This document shows, piece by piece, positions 16,101 through 23,524 of a stretch of DNA of 64,000 bases (within the stretch, counting starts at the first letter, position 1; each line of letters begins with the position of its first letter). Made by a program: the position numbers and the translations under genes. Source of the stretch: Tropicimonas aquimaris (GTDB taxonomy: Bacteria; Pseudomonadota; Alphaproteobacteria; Rhodobacterales; Rhodobacteraceae); assembly GCF_042676185.1 (NCBI RefSeq), contig NZ_JBHTJT010000046.1, positions 1 through 64,000 of the forward strand. Direction: 5' to 3'. Below the pieces are notes generated by a model. That model worked only from the letters and a program-made list of their open reading frames with translations. It was not told the DNA's origin and ran no database searches.

Positions 16101-17938
16101 GCATGTTGCTCTCCGACCAGATCAAGCTGATCGCGGCCTTCGACCACCGCGACATCTTCATCGATCCGGACCCGGACCCGGCGGTCAGCTTTGCCGAGCG
16201 CAAGCGGCTCTTCACCCTGCCCCGGTCGAGCTGGAAATCCTATGACGAGTCGCTGATCTCGAAGGGCGGCGGGGTGTTCTCCCGCTCGTCCAAGTCGATC
16301 GCGCTGACGCCGGAGATCCAGGCGCTGACCGGGCTGACGGAGAGCCGGGTGACGCCCTTCGAGCTGATCAAGGCCATCCTCAAGAGCCAGGCCGACCTCA
16401 TGTGGTTCGGCGGCATCGGCACCTACATCAAGAGCGAGGCGGAGAGCCACGCCGACACCGGAGACCGGGCCAACGACGCGGTGCGCATCAATGCCGGCGA
16501 GGTCCGGGTGCGGGTGATCGGCGAAGGCGCCAACCTCGGCATCAGCCAGCGCGGCCGGATCGCGCTCGCCAAGGCGGGGGTCAAGGTCAACAGCGACGCC
16601 GTCGACAACTCCGCCGGGGTCGATTGCTCGGACCACGAGGTCAACATCAAGATCGCGCTCGGATCGGTCGTCGATGCCGGCGACATGACCGAGAAGCAGC
16701 GCAACGCCCTGCTCGCGCGTATGACCGACGAGGTCGGCGAGCTGGTGCTGCAGACCAACTATCACCAGACCCTCGCGATCTCCCTGATCGAGGCGGCGGC
16801 GCCGGCGCTGCTCGACAGCCATTCGCGGTTCATGCAGGGCCTGGAGGCGGAGGGGAAACTCAACCGCGAGGTCGAATTCCTTCCCGGCGAGGAGGAGATC
16901 GCCGAGCGGCGCGAGGCCGGACAGGGCCTGACCAGGCCGGAGATCGCCGTGCTGGTGGCCTATGCCAAGATCGATATCTTCGCCGATCTCGTGCAGTCCG
17001 ACGTGCTGGACGATCCCTACATGGAGCGGTTCCTCTTCGAATACATGCCAACGCCACTGCGCAAGGAGCACGCCGCGGCGCTCAAGGAGCACCGCCTGCG
17101 GCGCGAGATCATCGCGACCGTCGTGTCCAACATGCTGGTCAATGAGGGCGGGCCGGCGATGTGCGCGCGGCTGCGGGAGGACAGCGGCGCCTCGGTGGGC
17201 GAGATCGTCAAGGCGTTCATCATCGTGCGCGAGATCTTCGGGCTGGCGGACGTGGCCGACGAGGTCAACGCGCTCGACAACAAGATCGCCGCGTCGGTGC
17301 AGATCGAGATCCACCGCGCGCTCTCCGACATGCTGGCCGCGCAATGCGAGCGGTTGATCAAGGAGGATTGCAAGGGGATCGGCGAGGCGATCGCACGGTA
17401 TCGCCCCGGCATCGAAGAAATCGCGACGATCGCGGAGGCAACGGTCAGCGCCTTTTCCCGCGAAAGGCTCGCCGCGCGGACTGCGGAGCTGCTCGGCCAA
17501 GGCGCTCCGGAACATCTCGCGTCGCGGGTGGCGCTTGCGGAGCTGCTTGGCGGGGCGATCGACGTCTTCGACGTGGCCGACCGGCTTGGGCGGAACGTGG
17601 CCGATGTGGCCGCCAGCTACTACGCCGCCGGTGCGCGGTTCTCGCTGGACTGGCTGCGCTCCTCGGCCCGCAGCGTCGTGGTGGCCGACCACTGGGAACG
17701 GATGGCGCTTGGCCGGCTGATGGCGGACATGCGTGTCCACCAATCCAACATCGCGGCCGCCGCCCTGAGCCTCGACGAGGCCGAGCCCGGCGCGGATTGC
17801 ATCGGGAAGTGGGTCGAAAAGAACAGCCAGCTTGCCCAGCGGGCGGACAAGCTGATCAACGAGTTGCGCGCCGGCGGTCCGCTCACCGTTTCGAAGCTCG
17901 CCGTGGCGTCGTCTCACCTGACCCTGGCGGGGCGCTGA
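13115..17938 (+). CDS. NAD-specific glutamate dehydrogenase, large (about 180 kDa) class
   Basis: A 1607-residue protein that converts L-glutamate and NAD+ to 2-oxoglutarate, ammonium and NADH, mainly for glutamate catabolism. Length and motifs fit the bacterial L_180 class, which forms large oligomers and can be allosterically controlled. The N-terminal 700 residues include ACT-like regulatory stretches (HTVLEIVNDDMPFLVGSLTAYL). The catalytic core near residues 800-1200 contains RGGLRWSDR, KNAVIVPVGSKGGF, the dinucleotide-binding VIGEGANLG and GVDCSDHEVNIKI. The start is set by ATG 13115 with a perfect GGGAGGA at 13104-13110. The frame is open from 13052, but the upstream part has no better site. 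It appears monocistronic. Confidence 0.95.
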   Translation: MTKTEEEIFGEKLDEIRALGAERLDRAEREGFVEAVGQLFSRASLEDLEGREIEEIYGSALALWKFASRRKVGTARVRMYNPRMSEHGWECSHTVLEIVNDDMPFLVGSLTAYLTDHGMAIHSLIHPLLTVRRDENGALTDLLEPGADGGIRESLIQVQIDQIGDEEKLGQYEAEIEQVVRNVRAAVGNWQPMLHRLTEVTETLKATAPKLDGGGSDEVVEFLEWLAQNHFTFLGYREYETTKGEPSVRSVKGTALGLMRDPDYTVLRDLQGNVSDWSPEMDAFITDVSPLMIIKANRRSTVHRSTHFDLVGIKRFDTKGTVTGAHVFIGHFTATAYNRSPGSIPLLRQKVERLVTRAGFAPSSHDAKALAHVLGTYPRDELFQSSDNQLFENAMGALHLTIRPRTRLFIRPDRFGRFVSCLVYVPRERYNTELRQRVGDILAEEFDGRVATWTPSFGDEALTRVHFVIALNGEVASQHETTAIEQRIVEAVRSWGDHLRDALIERKGEFEGNRLHMLYGNGFSPSYREQFRAVSAISDIDKMERISADNQLELKFYRRLEDPERNVRFKLFRLGRSVPLSDCLPILENMGFRILEEHPSRIDRENEEIWLHDFYMQSADGSDIDLPAVRDELEEAFSLLWNGKVDDDPLNRLVLKAGLTARETALLRAYGGYLWQARIPYSMPYMQDALNGNPEIARQLVALFAALFDPAAHADDAERTKAGDRIAAEIETALEAVDSLDFDQILRRFRNAILATLRTNYFQPDAAGAPKPYISFKFDCAELDALPLPRPWREIYVYSSSVEGVHLRFGPVARGGLRWSDRKEDYRTEVLGLVKAQQVKNAVIVPVGSKGGFLPKTLPADGTRDEVVAEAVRCYRIFLSGLLDVTDNIIGADVVPPNAVVRRDADDPYLVVAADKGTATFSDFANALATEYGFWLGDAFASGGSNGYDHKGMGITARGAWEAVKRHFRELGHDTQTQPFTVIGCGDMSGDVFGNGMLLSDQIKLIAAFDHRDIFIDPDPDPAVSFAERKRLFTLPRSSWKSYDESLISKGGGVFSRSSKSIALTPEIQALTGLTESRVTPFELIKAILKSQADLMWFGGIGTYIKSEAESHADTGDRANDAVRINAGEVRVRVIGEGANLGISQRGRIALAKAGVKVNSDAVDNSAGVDCSDHEVNIKIALGSVVDAGDMTEKQRNALLARMTDEVGELVLQTNYHQTLAISLIEAAAPALLDSHSRFMQGLEAEGKLNREVEFLPGEEEIAERREAGQGLTRPEIAVLVAYAKIDIFADLVQSDVLDDPYMERFLFEYMPTPLRKEHAAALKEHRLRREIIATVVSNMLVNEGGPAMCARLREDSGASVGEIVKAFIIVREIFGLADVADEVNALDNKIAASVQIEIHRALSDMLAAQCERLIKEDCKGIGEAIARYRPGIEEIATIAEATVSAFSRERLAARTAELLGQGAPEHLASRVALAELLGGAIDVFDVADRLGRNVADVAASYYAAGARFSLDWLRSSARSVVVADHWERMALGRLMADMRVHQSNIAAAALSLDEAEPGADCIGKWVEKNSQLAQRADKLINELRAGGPLTVSKLAVASSHLTLAGR

Positions 17939-17972
17939 GCCAGCGCCCGGCCGGGCATCCGTCAGGTCGGGC

Positions 17973-18863
17973 TCACTTCGGGAACAGGAAGGTGACCCCG
18001 AAGCGGAGCCCGCGCTCCGGCCCGCCCTCCGGGGCTTCGAGGTATTCGCGATAGCCGAGCTGGAAGCTGACCGGCTGCTGCCCGAACTGCACCAGCTTGG
18101 CCACGCCCAGGTTCACCGGCACGGTCCATTGCTCCGAGTTCCAGTCGTAAGAGGATTCCGTGTTCAGCGAGAAGGTCCAGGCATCCGGCGTCGTGTAGGT
18201 GAGAAACGGCTGGATGAAGCTGCTGTTTACCTCGTCCCGGTCGTCGGGCGCGTCGAAACCCCAGATGTGGTTGACCAGAGCCCCCACCGTCCAACCGTTC
18301 GACTGGCGCAGCGCGACGGCGGTGGGACCGATGCCGAACTGATCGCTGCCAAGCGCATCGTCAGTGGCGGTTGGCAACAGAAATACCGGCCCCGCGCCGA
18401 GGATCCATCCATTTACAGGCTGCTTGGGAGAGAAGAACAGCGATTGCGTGATGTCGCCGATACCAGAGACATCGTCGAGCCCCGGCGCGGCCGCCTCCAC
18501 GTCCAACAGCGGAATGATCGTCCTGGAGATGAGGTTCCAGCGATCGTTCAGCGAGATTGGAATGACTGGCTGGACGTTGAGCAAGCTGCGGTCGGCGTCA
18601 TTCGGCCCGATGCCGGTGTCGAAGTTGTATTGCAGCGGCACGCTGATCAGTTCGGCGACCGGGTTCGACAATTGCTGGGCGAGATCCGAGGCATTCCCTT
18701 CGCCGCCCGCGGGCGCAGGCGCGTCGGTGCCGGCGGCATCCTGCGCCAACGAGGCGGCGGGCAGCGCAAGGGCAAAGAGTGCCACACCGAGCGCCATCCC
18801 TCCCAGGGAGGATGAACCGTGTGACCTGGAAGGGTCTGAGTTTCCACGATGGATGGTGATCAT
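17973..18863 (-). CDS. Outer-membrane beta-barrel protein of the neuromedin-U-annotated/transporter-like family
   Basis: A 296-residue exported protein. Residues 20-42 are a signal peptide (GGMALGVALFALALPAASLAQ), followed by a Pro/Gly-rich linker. The rest consists of alternating beta strands typical of an outer-membrane barrel: WNLISRTIIPLLDVEA, ITQSLFFSPKQPVNGWILGAGPVFLLPTA (split by turns), TFSLNTESSYDWNSEQW, and a C-terminal GLRFGVTFLFPK ending in an aromatic-rich strand. Homologues in marine proteobacteria are often labelled neuromedin U or transporter; no substrate is known. Start ATG 18863 has GGGAGGA nine bases upstream. It converges on the glutamate dehydrogenase gene with a 34-base gap. 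Confidence 0.8.
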   Translation of the reverse strand: MITIHRGNSDPSRSHGSSSLGGMALGVALFALALPAASLAQDAAGTDAPAPAGGEGNASDLAQQLSNPVAELISVPLQYNFDTGIGPNDADRSLLNVQPVIPISLNDRWNLISRTIIPLLDVEAAAPGLDDVSGIGDITQSLFFSPKQPVNGWILGAGPVFLLPTATDDALGSDQFGIGPTAVALRQSNGWTVGALVNHIWGFDAPDDRDEVNSSFIQPFLTYTTPDAWTFSLNTESSYDWNSEQWTVPVNLGVAKLVQFGQQPVSFQLGYREYLEAPEGGPERGLRFGVTFLFPK

Positions 18864-18999
18864 TTGCCTATCCTCCCGTTAAGCTCCCCCATTTCAAATG
18901 GGGCCACGGAGCAGGCCGACTCGATAGGAATGAGCCGACCATCCCCCAATCAGTCTACGCTGCTTTCTGCGATCGGCGAGAACAAGTGCCCCGAGTTCC

Positions 19000-19146
19000 T
19001 CAATTGCGGGCCCTCCTTGTTTCGTTTCGGCATCGCTCGGAGCAATAGCGCACTACCTCCCAATCCCGACGCCACTTCTTGCGCCAGGTAAACGGGCGTC
19101 CGCAGTGCGCGCAGATCTTGCTGGGCAGGTCGCGTTTCGCCTTCAT
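19000..19146 (-). CDS. DUF2256 domain-containing zinc-ribbon-like protein
   Basis: A 48-residue basic protein with two CxxC/CxxxC pairs (ICAHC at residues 11-15 and CSERC at 35-39) separated by WRKKWRRDWEVVRYC, which matches the DUF2256 family. The cysteines suggest a small zinc ribbon; the molecular role is unknown. Its ATG at 19146 overlaps the stop of the photolyase-like gene (ATGA), so the two are co-translated. DUF2256 genes next to photolyase/cryptochrome-like genes are known from other marine bacteria, suggesting a functional link. Confidence 0.85.
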   Translation of the reverse strand: MKAKRDLPSKICAHCGRPFTWRKKWRRDWEVVRYCSERCRNETRRARN

Positions 19147-20699
19147 GGTCCGTCGGGCCCCGCGAAGGGCAGCGACATCTGGGCGGGCGCCGGGCTGCTG
19201 GCGCGGCGTCGAGGCCGCTTGCGACTGCCATGTTTCGCCGCCAGTCCCGCTGCCTCTTCTCGGAAGCCGGGCACCTTGCGCACCGACCAGACCTTCTGGC
19301 GAGCGAGACGCGCCGCCTCTAGGTGATCGAGGATCGGGAACGGATAGCGTCGCCCGAGCACCGCCCCCGCATTCTCCGCCAGCCAGGGCTCCTGGATGTG
19401 GCGGTCGGGAATGTCGCGAAGTTCCGGCACCCATTTTCGCACGAATTTTCCTTGCGGATCCTGATCCTTGCCCTGCTTGACCGGGTTGTAGATCCGGTGC
19501 GTGTTGATCCCCGTTGTGCCGGACTGCATCTGCACCTGCGGCCAGTGGATGCCAGGCTCGTAATCGGTGAAGCACCGCGCCAGATGCAGCCCCGGCGCGC
19601 GCCAGTCGAGCCACAGGTGATAGCTCGCCACCGCCATCAGCATCGCCCGCATCCGAAAGTTCAGCCAACCCGTGGCCACCAGCGCCCGCATGCAGGCGTC
19701 GACGAACGGCAACCCGGTTTCGCCATTACTCCAAGCCTCCAGACGAGCGCTATCAGGCTCGGAGGGGCGCAGATCGTCGTAGGCGCGGTGCATGTTGACC
19801 GTTTCGAGCGTCGGACGATCCTCCAGCTTCTGGATGAAATGGCAATGCCAGTGCAGCCGACCGGAGAAGGAGCTGAGCGATTGCCGCCAGTCGCGCCCCT
19901 CCGGACCGGCGGATGCGACGTCGCGCTGACGTGCCCAGGTGGCCTGCGTGATCTCGCGCATCGACAGGGTGCCCAGGGCGATATGCGGTGAGAGGCGGGA
20001 GCAGGCGCGTGCCCCGGTCGCCGGGCCGGACATCTCGCGACGATAGCCGACGCCACGGCGGGTCAGGAAACTGTCGAGCCGCTCCACGCCCGCAGCGCGC
20101 CCGCCCGCCTGCCGCCCCGGACAGGGATCGGCGGCGAGGTCCAGATCGGAGGCGCGCGGGACGCCGCCAGGGTCGATGCCGTCCAAAGGCGCAATCGAGA
20201 CTGCCGGGACCAGCGGGCCGCGCATCTGGGCGTCCCACCTCGCCGCCCAGCCATCGCGCGTGCTCCGCCCGCGCTCGACACCGTGTTGCCGAAACTCGTT
20301 CCAGGCGACCCCCTGCGCCCTGCACCAGACCGCGACGCGTCGGTCGCGGGCGAAGGTCCAGGCGCCCCCGGTCTCCTCGTGGGAATACAGCGCGGCGATG
20401 CCGTGACGGGCATCGATCGCCGCAAGTACGTCCACGATGTCCCCGGTGCGAACAACCAGAGGCTGGCCCAGCCGCGCAAGATCCTCCGACAGCCCATCAA
20501 GGCACTCGGCCAGGAACGCCCAATGCCGCCCGGACGCCTCCGGCTGCCCCCAGAGCTCAGGCTCGACGACATAGAGCGGCAGCACCGGTCCGGCTGCAGC
20601 GGCCGCCGACAGCGCGGCATTGTCCTGCACGCGGAGGTCGCGCTTGAACCACATGACCTGCAGCCCGGCGGAGCCTAATTTCCTGTCGCGGTTCTTCAT
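19143..20699 (-). CDS. Photolyase/cryptochrome-family flavoprotein
   Basis: A 518-residue protein from ATG 20699. The N-terminal alpha/beta photolyase domain is clear (VMWFKRDLRVQDNAALSAA). The C-terminal FAD-binding domain is clear from SRLSPHIALGTLS, SGRLHWHCHFIQKLED, GLPFVDACMRALVATGWLNFRMRAM and the NPVKQGKDQDPQGKFVRKWVPEL segment. The loop QMQSGTTGINTHRIYNP replaces the usual ASTGTDA-type loop, so it belongs to a divergent subgroup and CPD repair cannot be assumed. The last 40 residues are basic. It lies between a renalase-like oxidoreductase (23-base gap) and DUF2256 (4-base overlap), and is read from the same transcript. Light-dependent DNA repair or photoreception is the likely role. 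Confidence 0.88.
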   Translation of the reverse strand: MKNRDRKLGSAGLQVMWFKRDLRVQDNAALSAAAAAGPVLPLYVVEPELWGQPEASGRHWAFLAECLDGLSEDLARLGQPLVVRTGDIVDVLAAIDARHGIAALYSHEETGGAWTFARDRRVAVWCRAQGVAWNEFRQHGVERGRSTRDGWAARWDAQMRGPLVPAVSIAPLDGIDPGGVPRASDLDLAADPCPGRQAGGRAAGVERLDSFLTRRGVGYRREMSGPATGARACSRLSPHIALGTLSMREITQATWARQRDVASAGPEGRDWRQSLSSFSGRLHWHCHFIQKLEDRPTLETVNMHRAYDDLRPSEPDSARLEAWSNGETGLPFVDACMRALVATGWLNFRMRAMLMAVASYHLWLDWRAPGLHLARCFTDYEPGIHWPQVQMQSGTTGINTHRIYNPVKQGKDQDPQGKFVRKWVPELRDIPDRHIQEPWLAENAGAVLGRRYPFPILDHLEAARLARQKVWSVRKVPGFREEAAGLAAKHGSRKRPRRRASSPAPAQMSLPFAGPDGP

Positions 20700-20722
20700 G
20701 CGCGCAGAGATAGGGCCTGCCT

Positions 20723-21697
20723 TCAGAGCGACCAGCCGCCTGCCGACTCCCGCAGCGCGGCCGCGCCGAGGATATCCTCCGCGATGGCCGTCCCGCTTTC
20801 CCAGGCTGCTTCCGCCCGAGGGCCGAGGCACCAGTCACCGCCCGCGAAAAGCGTGCCGGAGGCGTCGCGGGCGAAGCTGCGGCCTAGCGGTGTGGTCACC
20901 AACGCGTAGCGCCAGCGATGCGCCACCGCGTGGATGGCCGTGCCGGGATCGGCACCGATCCGCTCGCACAGCATCGGCAGCATCCGCTCCGCGATGTCCT
21001 CGAAGCTGCGCTCCAGATGCTCCGCGCTCCACACGGGAGAGGCATGGGCGACCCAGGTCTCGGCATCGCCGCGACCGGGCTTGGACCCGTCCCGCGCGAT
21101 CCACGCGAGCGCGTCTTCCGGGTCGCGGCGGGCGAGAAACGGGCGCGGGGCGCCAGGCTCGAAGGCCGCCATGAGCGCGAGGCAGGGCGCCATGCGGACG
21201 GCCGCCAGTTCCTCTGCCAAAGGGTGGGCCTTACCGAGCAGCGCCATCGCTTGCGGGGCCGGTGCTGTCAGGACCAGCTTGTTGCAGCGCCACTCGCCCG
21301 TTTCGGTCACGATGGACCAGCCCACCCGGGCGGGCTCCACCCGGCGCGCATGGACCCCGGTCCAGATGTCGAGCCCGCTCGCCAGGTGCTTGGCGAGCGC
21401 GTTCATGCCGGGCACGCCGACGACATGGCCGGCACCGGATCCGTCCTCCCATTCGGCCGCCCGTTCGGCGCAGCCGGTCTCGTGCAGGATGGAGGCAAAC
21501 CCAGGCTGCCGGCTGGTGACGAACTGGGCGCCGTGATCGAACTGCAGGCCGCCCTCGGCGCGCCGCGTCGCAAGCCGGCCGCCAACGCCGCGTGACTTGT
21601 CCAGCACCACAACCGCCGCGCCAGCATCCGTGAGCGCACGCGCGCAGGCCAGCCCCGCCAGCCCGGCGCCGATGATCGCAATGTCGATGTCGGGCAT
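20723..21697 (-). CDS. FAD/NAD(P)-dependent oxidoreductase, renalase-like
   Basis: A 324-residue flavoprotein with the N-terminal dinucleotide-binding motif IAIIGAGLAGLACARAL, then LDKSRGVGGRLATRR (the typical renalase/protoporphyrinogen-oxidase-like second motif), FDHGAQFVTSR and a C-terminal GGDWCLGPRAEAAWESG segment closing the FAD site. No signal peptide. Substrate unknown; bacterial renalases oxidise dihydro-NAD isomers. The ATG at 21697 is preferred over the GTG at 21700 because GGAGGA (21709-21704) then sits six bases upstream. That ribosome binding site lies inside a hairpin, annotated separately. First gene of the unit with the photolyase-like and DUF2256 genes. Confidence 0.85.
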   Translation of the reverse strand: MPDIDIAIIGAGLAGLACARALTDAGAAVVVLDKSRGVGGRLATRRAEGGLQFDHGAQFVTSRQPGFASILHETGCAERAAEWEDGSGAGHVVGVPGMNALAKHLASGLDIWTGVHARRVEPARVGWSIVTETGEWRCNKLVLTAPAPQAMALLGKAHPLAEELAAVRMAPCLALMAAFEPGAPRPFLARRDPEDALAWIARDGSKPGRGDAETWVAHASPVWSAEHLERSFEDIAERMLPMLCERIGADPGTAIHAVAHRWRYALVTTPLGRSFARDASGTLFAGGDWCLGPRAEAAWESGTAIAEDILGAAALRESAGGWSL

Positions 21698-21703
21698 CAC
21701 AAA

Positions 21704-21720
21704 TCCTCCTTCGCGGAGGA
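21704..21720 (-). promoter_or_regulatory. Hairpin sequestering the ribosome binding site of the renalase-photolyase-DUF2256 operon
   Basis: On the minus strand TCCTCC (21720-21715) pairs perfectly with GGAGGA (21709-21704) around a GCGAA loop, and the helix can be extended by two A-U pairs past one T/T mismatch. The 3' arm is exactly the Shine-Dalgarno sequence for the ATG at 21697. The mRNA could therefore hide its own ribosome binding site, giving temperature- or factor-dependent translation. Confidence 0.6.
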
Positions 21721-21823
21721 ATTGGGGCCGTTTTTCCGTCTGTCCAATCGCGCCGCGAAAAAATCCGGCGGGACCGGCTCAAATCCCGATGTGCCGCCCC
21801 TCGGATGGCGCGGCACGCTATCG

Positions 21824-23524
21824 TCATTCCGGTTGCGTCTGGGCGAGTTGGGAGGCTTCGGTTGCGACGGTCATCGGGAAGAGCAGGTCGACGAAGCGCT
21901 GCGCCGTCGGCTGGGGCTCGTGGTTGGCCAGGCCCGGGCGTTCATTGGCCTCGATGAAGATATACTCGGGCCGCCGCGGGCTCTTGACGATGAAGTCGAT
22001 GCCGGTCACCGGGATGCCGATGGCGCGCGCGCAGCGGATCGCGGCGTCGATCACCTGCGGATGGGTTTCGCCGGTCACGTCGATGATCACGCCGCCGGTG
22101 TGCAGGTTGGCCGTCTTGCGGACGGTCACCTCGGTGCCGGCCGGCACCACGTCATCGAAGCCGTAGCCCGCCATCGCCAGACAGCGCTCGGTTTCCGCAT
22201 CCAGCGGGATCGTGCTTTCTCCGCCGGTCTGGGCCGCGCGACGGCGGCTCTGGGCCTCGATCAGGTCACGTGCGGTGTGCTTGCCGTCGCCGGTGATCCT
22301 CGGCCGGCGGCGAATGGCGGCCGCGACGACCTTGTAGTCGATCACCACGAGGCGCAGGTCGTCGCCCTCGAGATAGCTTTCGACGATGATGTCGCTGCAG
22401 ACGCCACGGGCCCGCTCCACCGCGGCCTCCACCTCCTCGGACGTGCGCAGGTCGACGGAAACGCCCTCGCCCATCTCGCCCCGGGCCGGCTTGACCACCA
22501 GGGCGCCGTGCTGCTTCAGGAAAGCGGCGCGCGCCTCGGGGCTGTCCTCCTTCGCCTGCTCGGCGACCTTGACCCCGGCCTCCGAGACGATCCGCCGGGT
22601 AACGCGCTTGTCGTCGCAGATCGACATCGCGACCGCGGTCGTCAGCTCGCTCAGCGCCTCGCGGCAGCGGATCCGCCGGCCGCCCATCTGCAGCTCGAAC
22701 AGCCCGGCCTCCGCGTCGATCACCTCGACGAAAATGCCGCGGCGGCGCGCTTCCTTGACGATGATCTTGGCGTAGGGATTGAGCCCCTCGGCCTCGGTCT
22801 CGCCCACGAACAGCGGCTCGTTGATCGGGTTCTTGCGCTTGACGGTGAAGGCCTGAAATCGCCGGAACCCCAGCTTTTCATAGAGCTTCATCGCCTCGTT
22901 GTTGTCGTGCAGCACCGAGAGATCCATCGTCGTGGCGCCGCGCGCGCGGAACTCCTCGGCGAGCCGCAGCACCAGCGCCTGGCCGATCCCGGGATAGCGC
23001 GCGTGGGGCGAAACCGCGAGGCACCACAGCGAGGAGCCATGGTCGGGGTCGTTGCAGGCCAGCTTGTGGTCGACGCCCATCACCGTGCCGAGGATGGCCC
23101 CGGTGTCGTCCTCCTCGGCGACCAGAACGGTGATCGCCCGCGCATCGCGGTTCGACCAGAAGAAATGCGACGGCACCTCCACCATGCCATGGGCGGCGTA
23201 GATCGTGTTGATCGCGTCCGCGTCCATCTCGGTGGTCAGCCGCCGGATCGAGACATTGGCGAGCCGCGGGCCGTCCGTGTCCTGGCCCTTCAGGTCCAGC
23301 CGGAAGGAGATGGACGGATCGAGGAACAGCTCCTGCGGCGCCTCTGCGAGCACGACCTGCGGATCGCGGACGTAAAAGGCGATGTCGCGGCGGGTGTGCC
23401 GCTCCGCCGACAGGGTCTCGGCCAGGACCTTGGGATCGGCAAAGGTGTTGCCGAAGATCAGCCGGCCCCAGCCGCAATCGATACTCGACTCCGGCGTTGG
23501 GCCGGTCACGGCGCTGTCGCTCAT
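21824..23524 (-). CDS. ngg: N-acetylglutaminylglutamine synthetase
   Basis: A 566-residue two-domain enzyme of the NAGGN osmolyte pathway. Residues about 85-235 are a GNAT acetyltransferase (LWCLAVSPHARYPGIGQALVLRL, the acetyl-CoA loop, and LYEKLGFRR). Residues 260-560 are an ATP-grasp ligase (ALVVKPARGEMGEGVSV, then GIPVTGIDFIVKSP and FIEANERPGL). It should acetylate and join two glutamines, and the partner AsnO then amidates the product to N-acetylglutaminylglutamine amide. The start ATG 23524 overlaps the asnO stop (ATGA). Together the pair makes a dipeptide osmoprotectant for salt stress. The third usual member, an M42 peptidase, lies about 11 kb away at 34495-35667. Confidence 0.95.
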   Translation of the reverse strand: MSDSAVTGPTPESSIDCGWGRLIFGNTFADPKVLAETLSAERHTRRDIAFYVRDPQVVLAEAPQELFLDPSISFRLDLKGQDTDGPRLANVSIRRLTTEMDADAINTIYAAHGMVEVPSHFFWSNRDARAITVLVAEEDDTGAILGTVMGVDHKLACNDPDHGSSLWCLAVSPHARYPGIGQALVLRLAEEFRARGATTMDLSVLHDNNEAMKLYEKLGFRRFQAFTVKRKNPINEPLFVGETEAEGLNPYAKIIVKEARRRGIFVEVIDAEAGLFELQMGGRRIRCREALSELTTAVAMSICDDKRVTRRIVSEAGVKVAEQAKEDSPEARAAFLKQHGALVVKPARGEMGEGVSVDLRTSEEVEAAVERARGVCSDIIVESYLEGDDLRLVVIDYKVVAAAIRRRPRITGDGKHTARDLIEAQSRRRAAQTGGESTIPLDAETERCLAMAGYGFDDVVPAGTEVTVRKTANLHTGGVIIDVTGETHPQVIDAAIRCARAIGIPVTGIDFIVKSPRRPEYIFIEANERPGLANHEPQPTAQRFVDLLFPMTVATEASQLAQTQPE

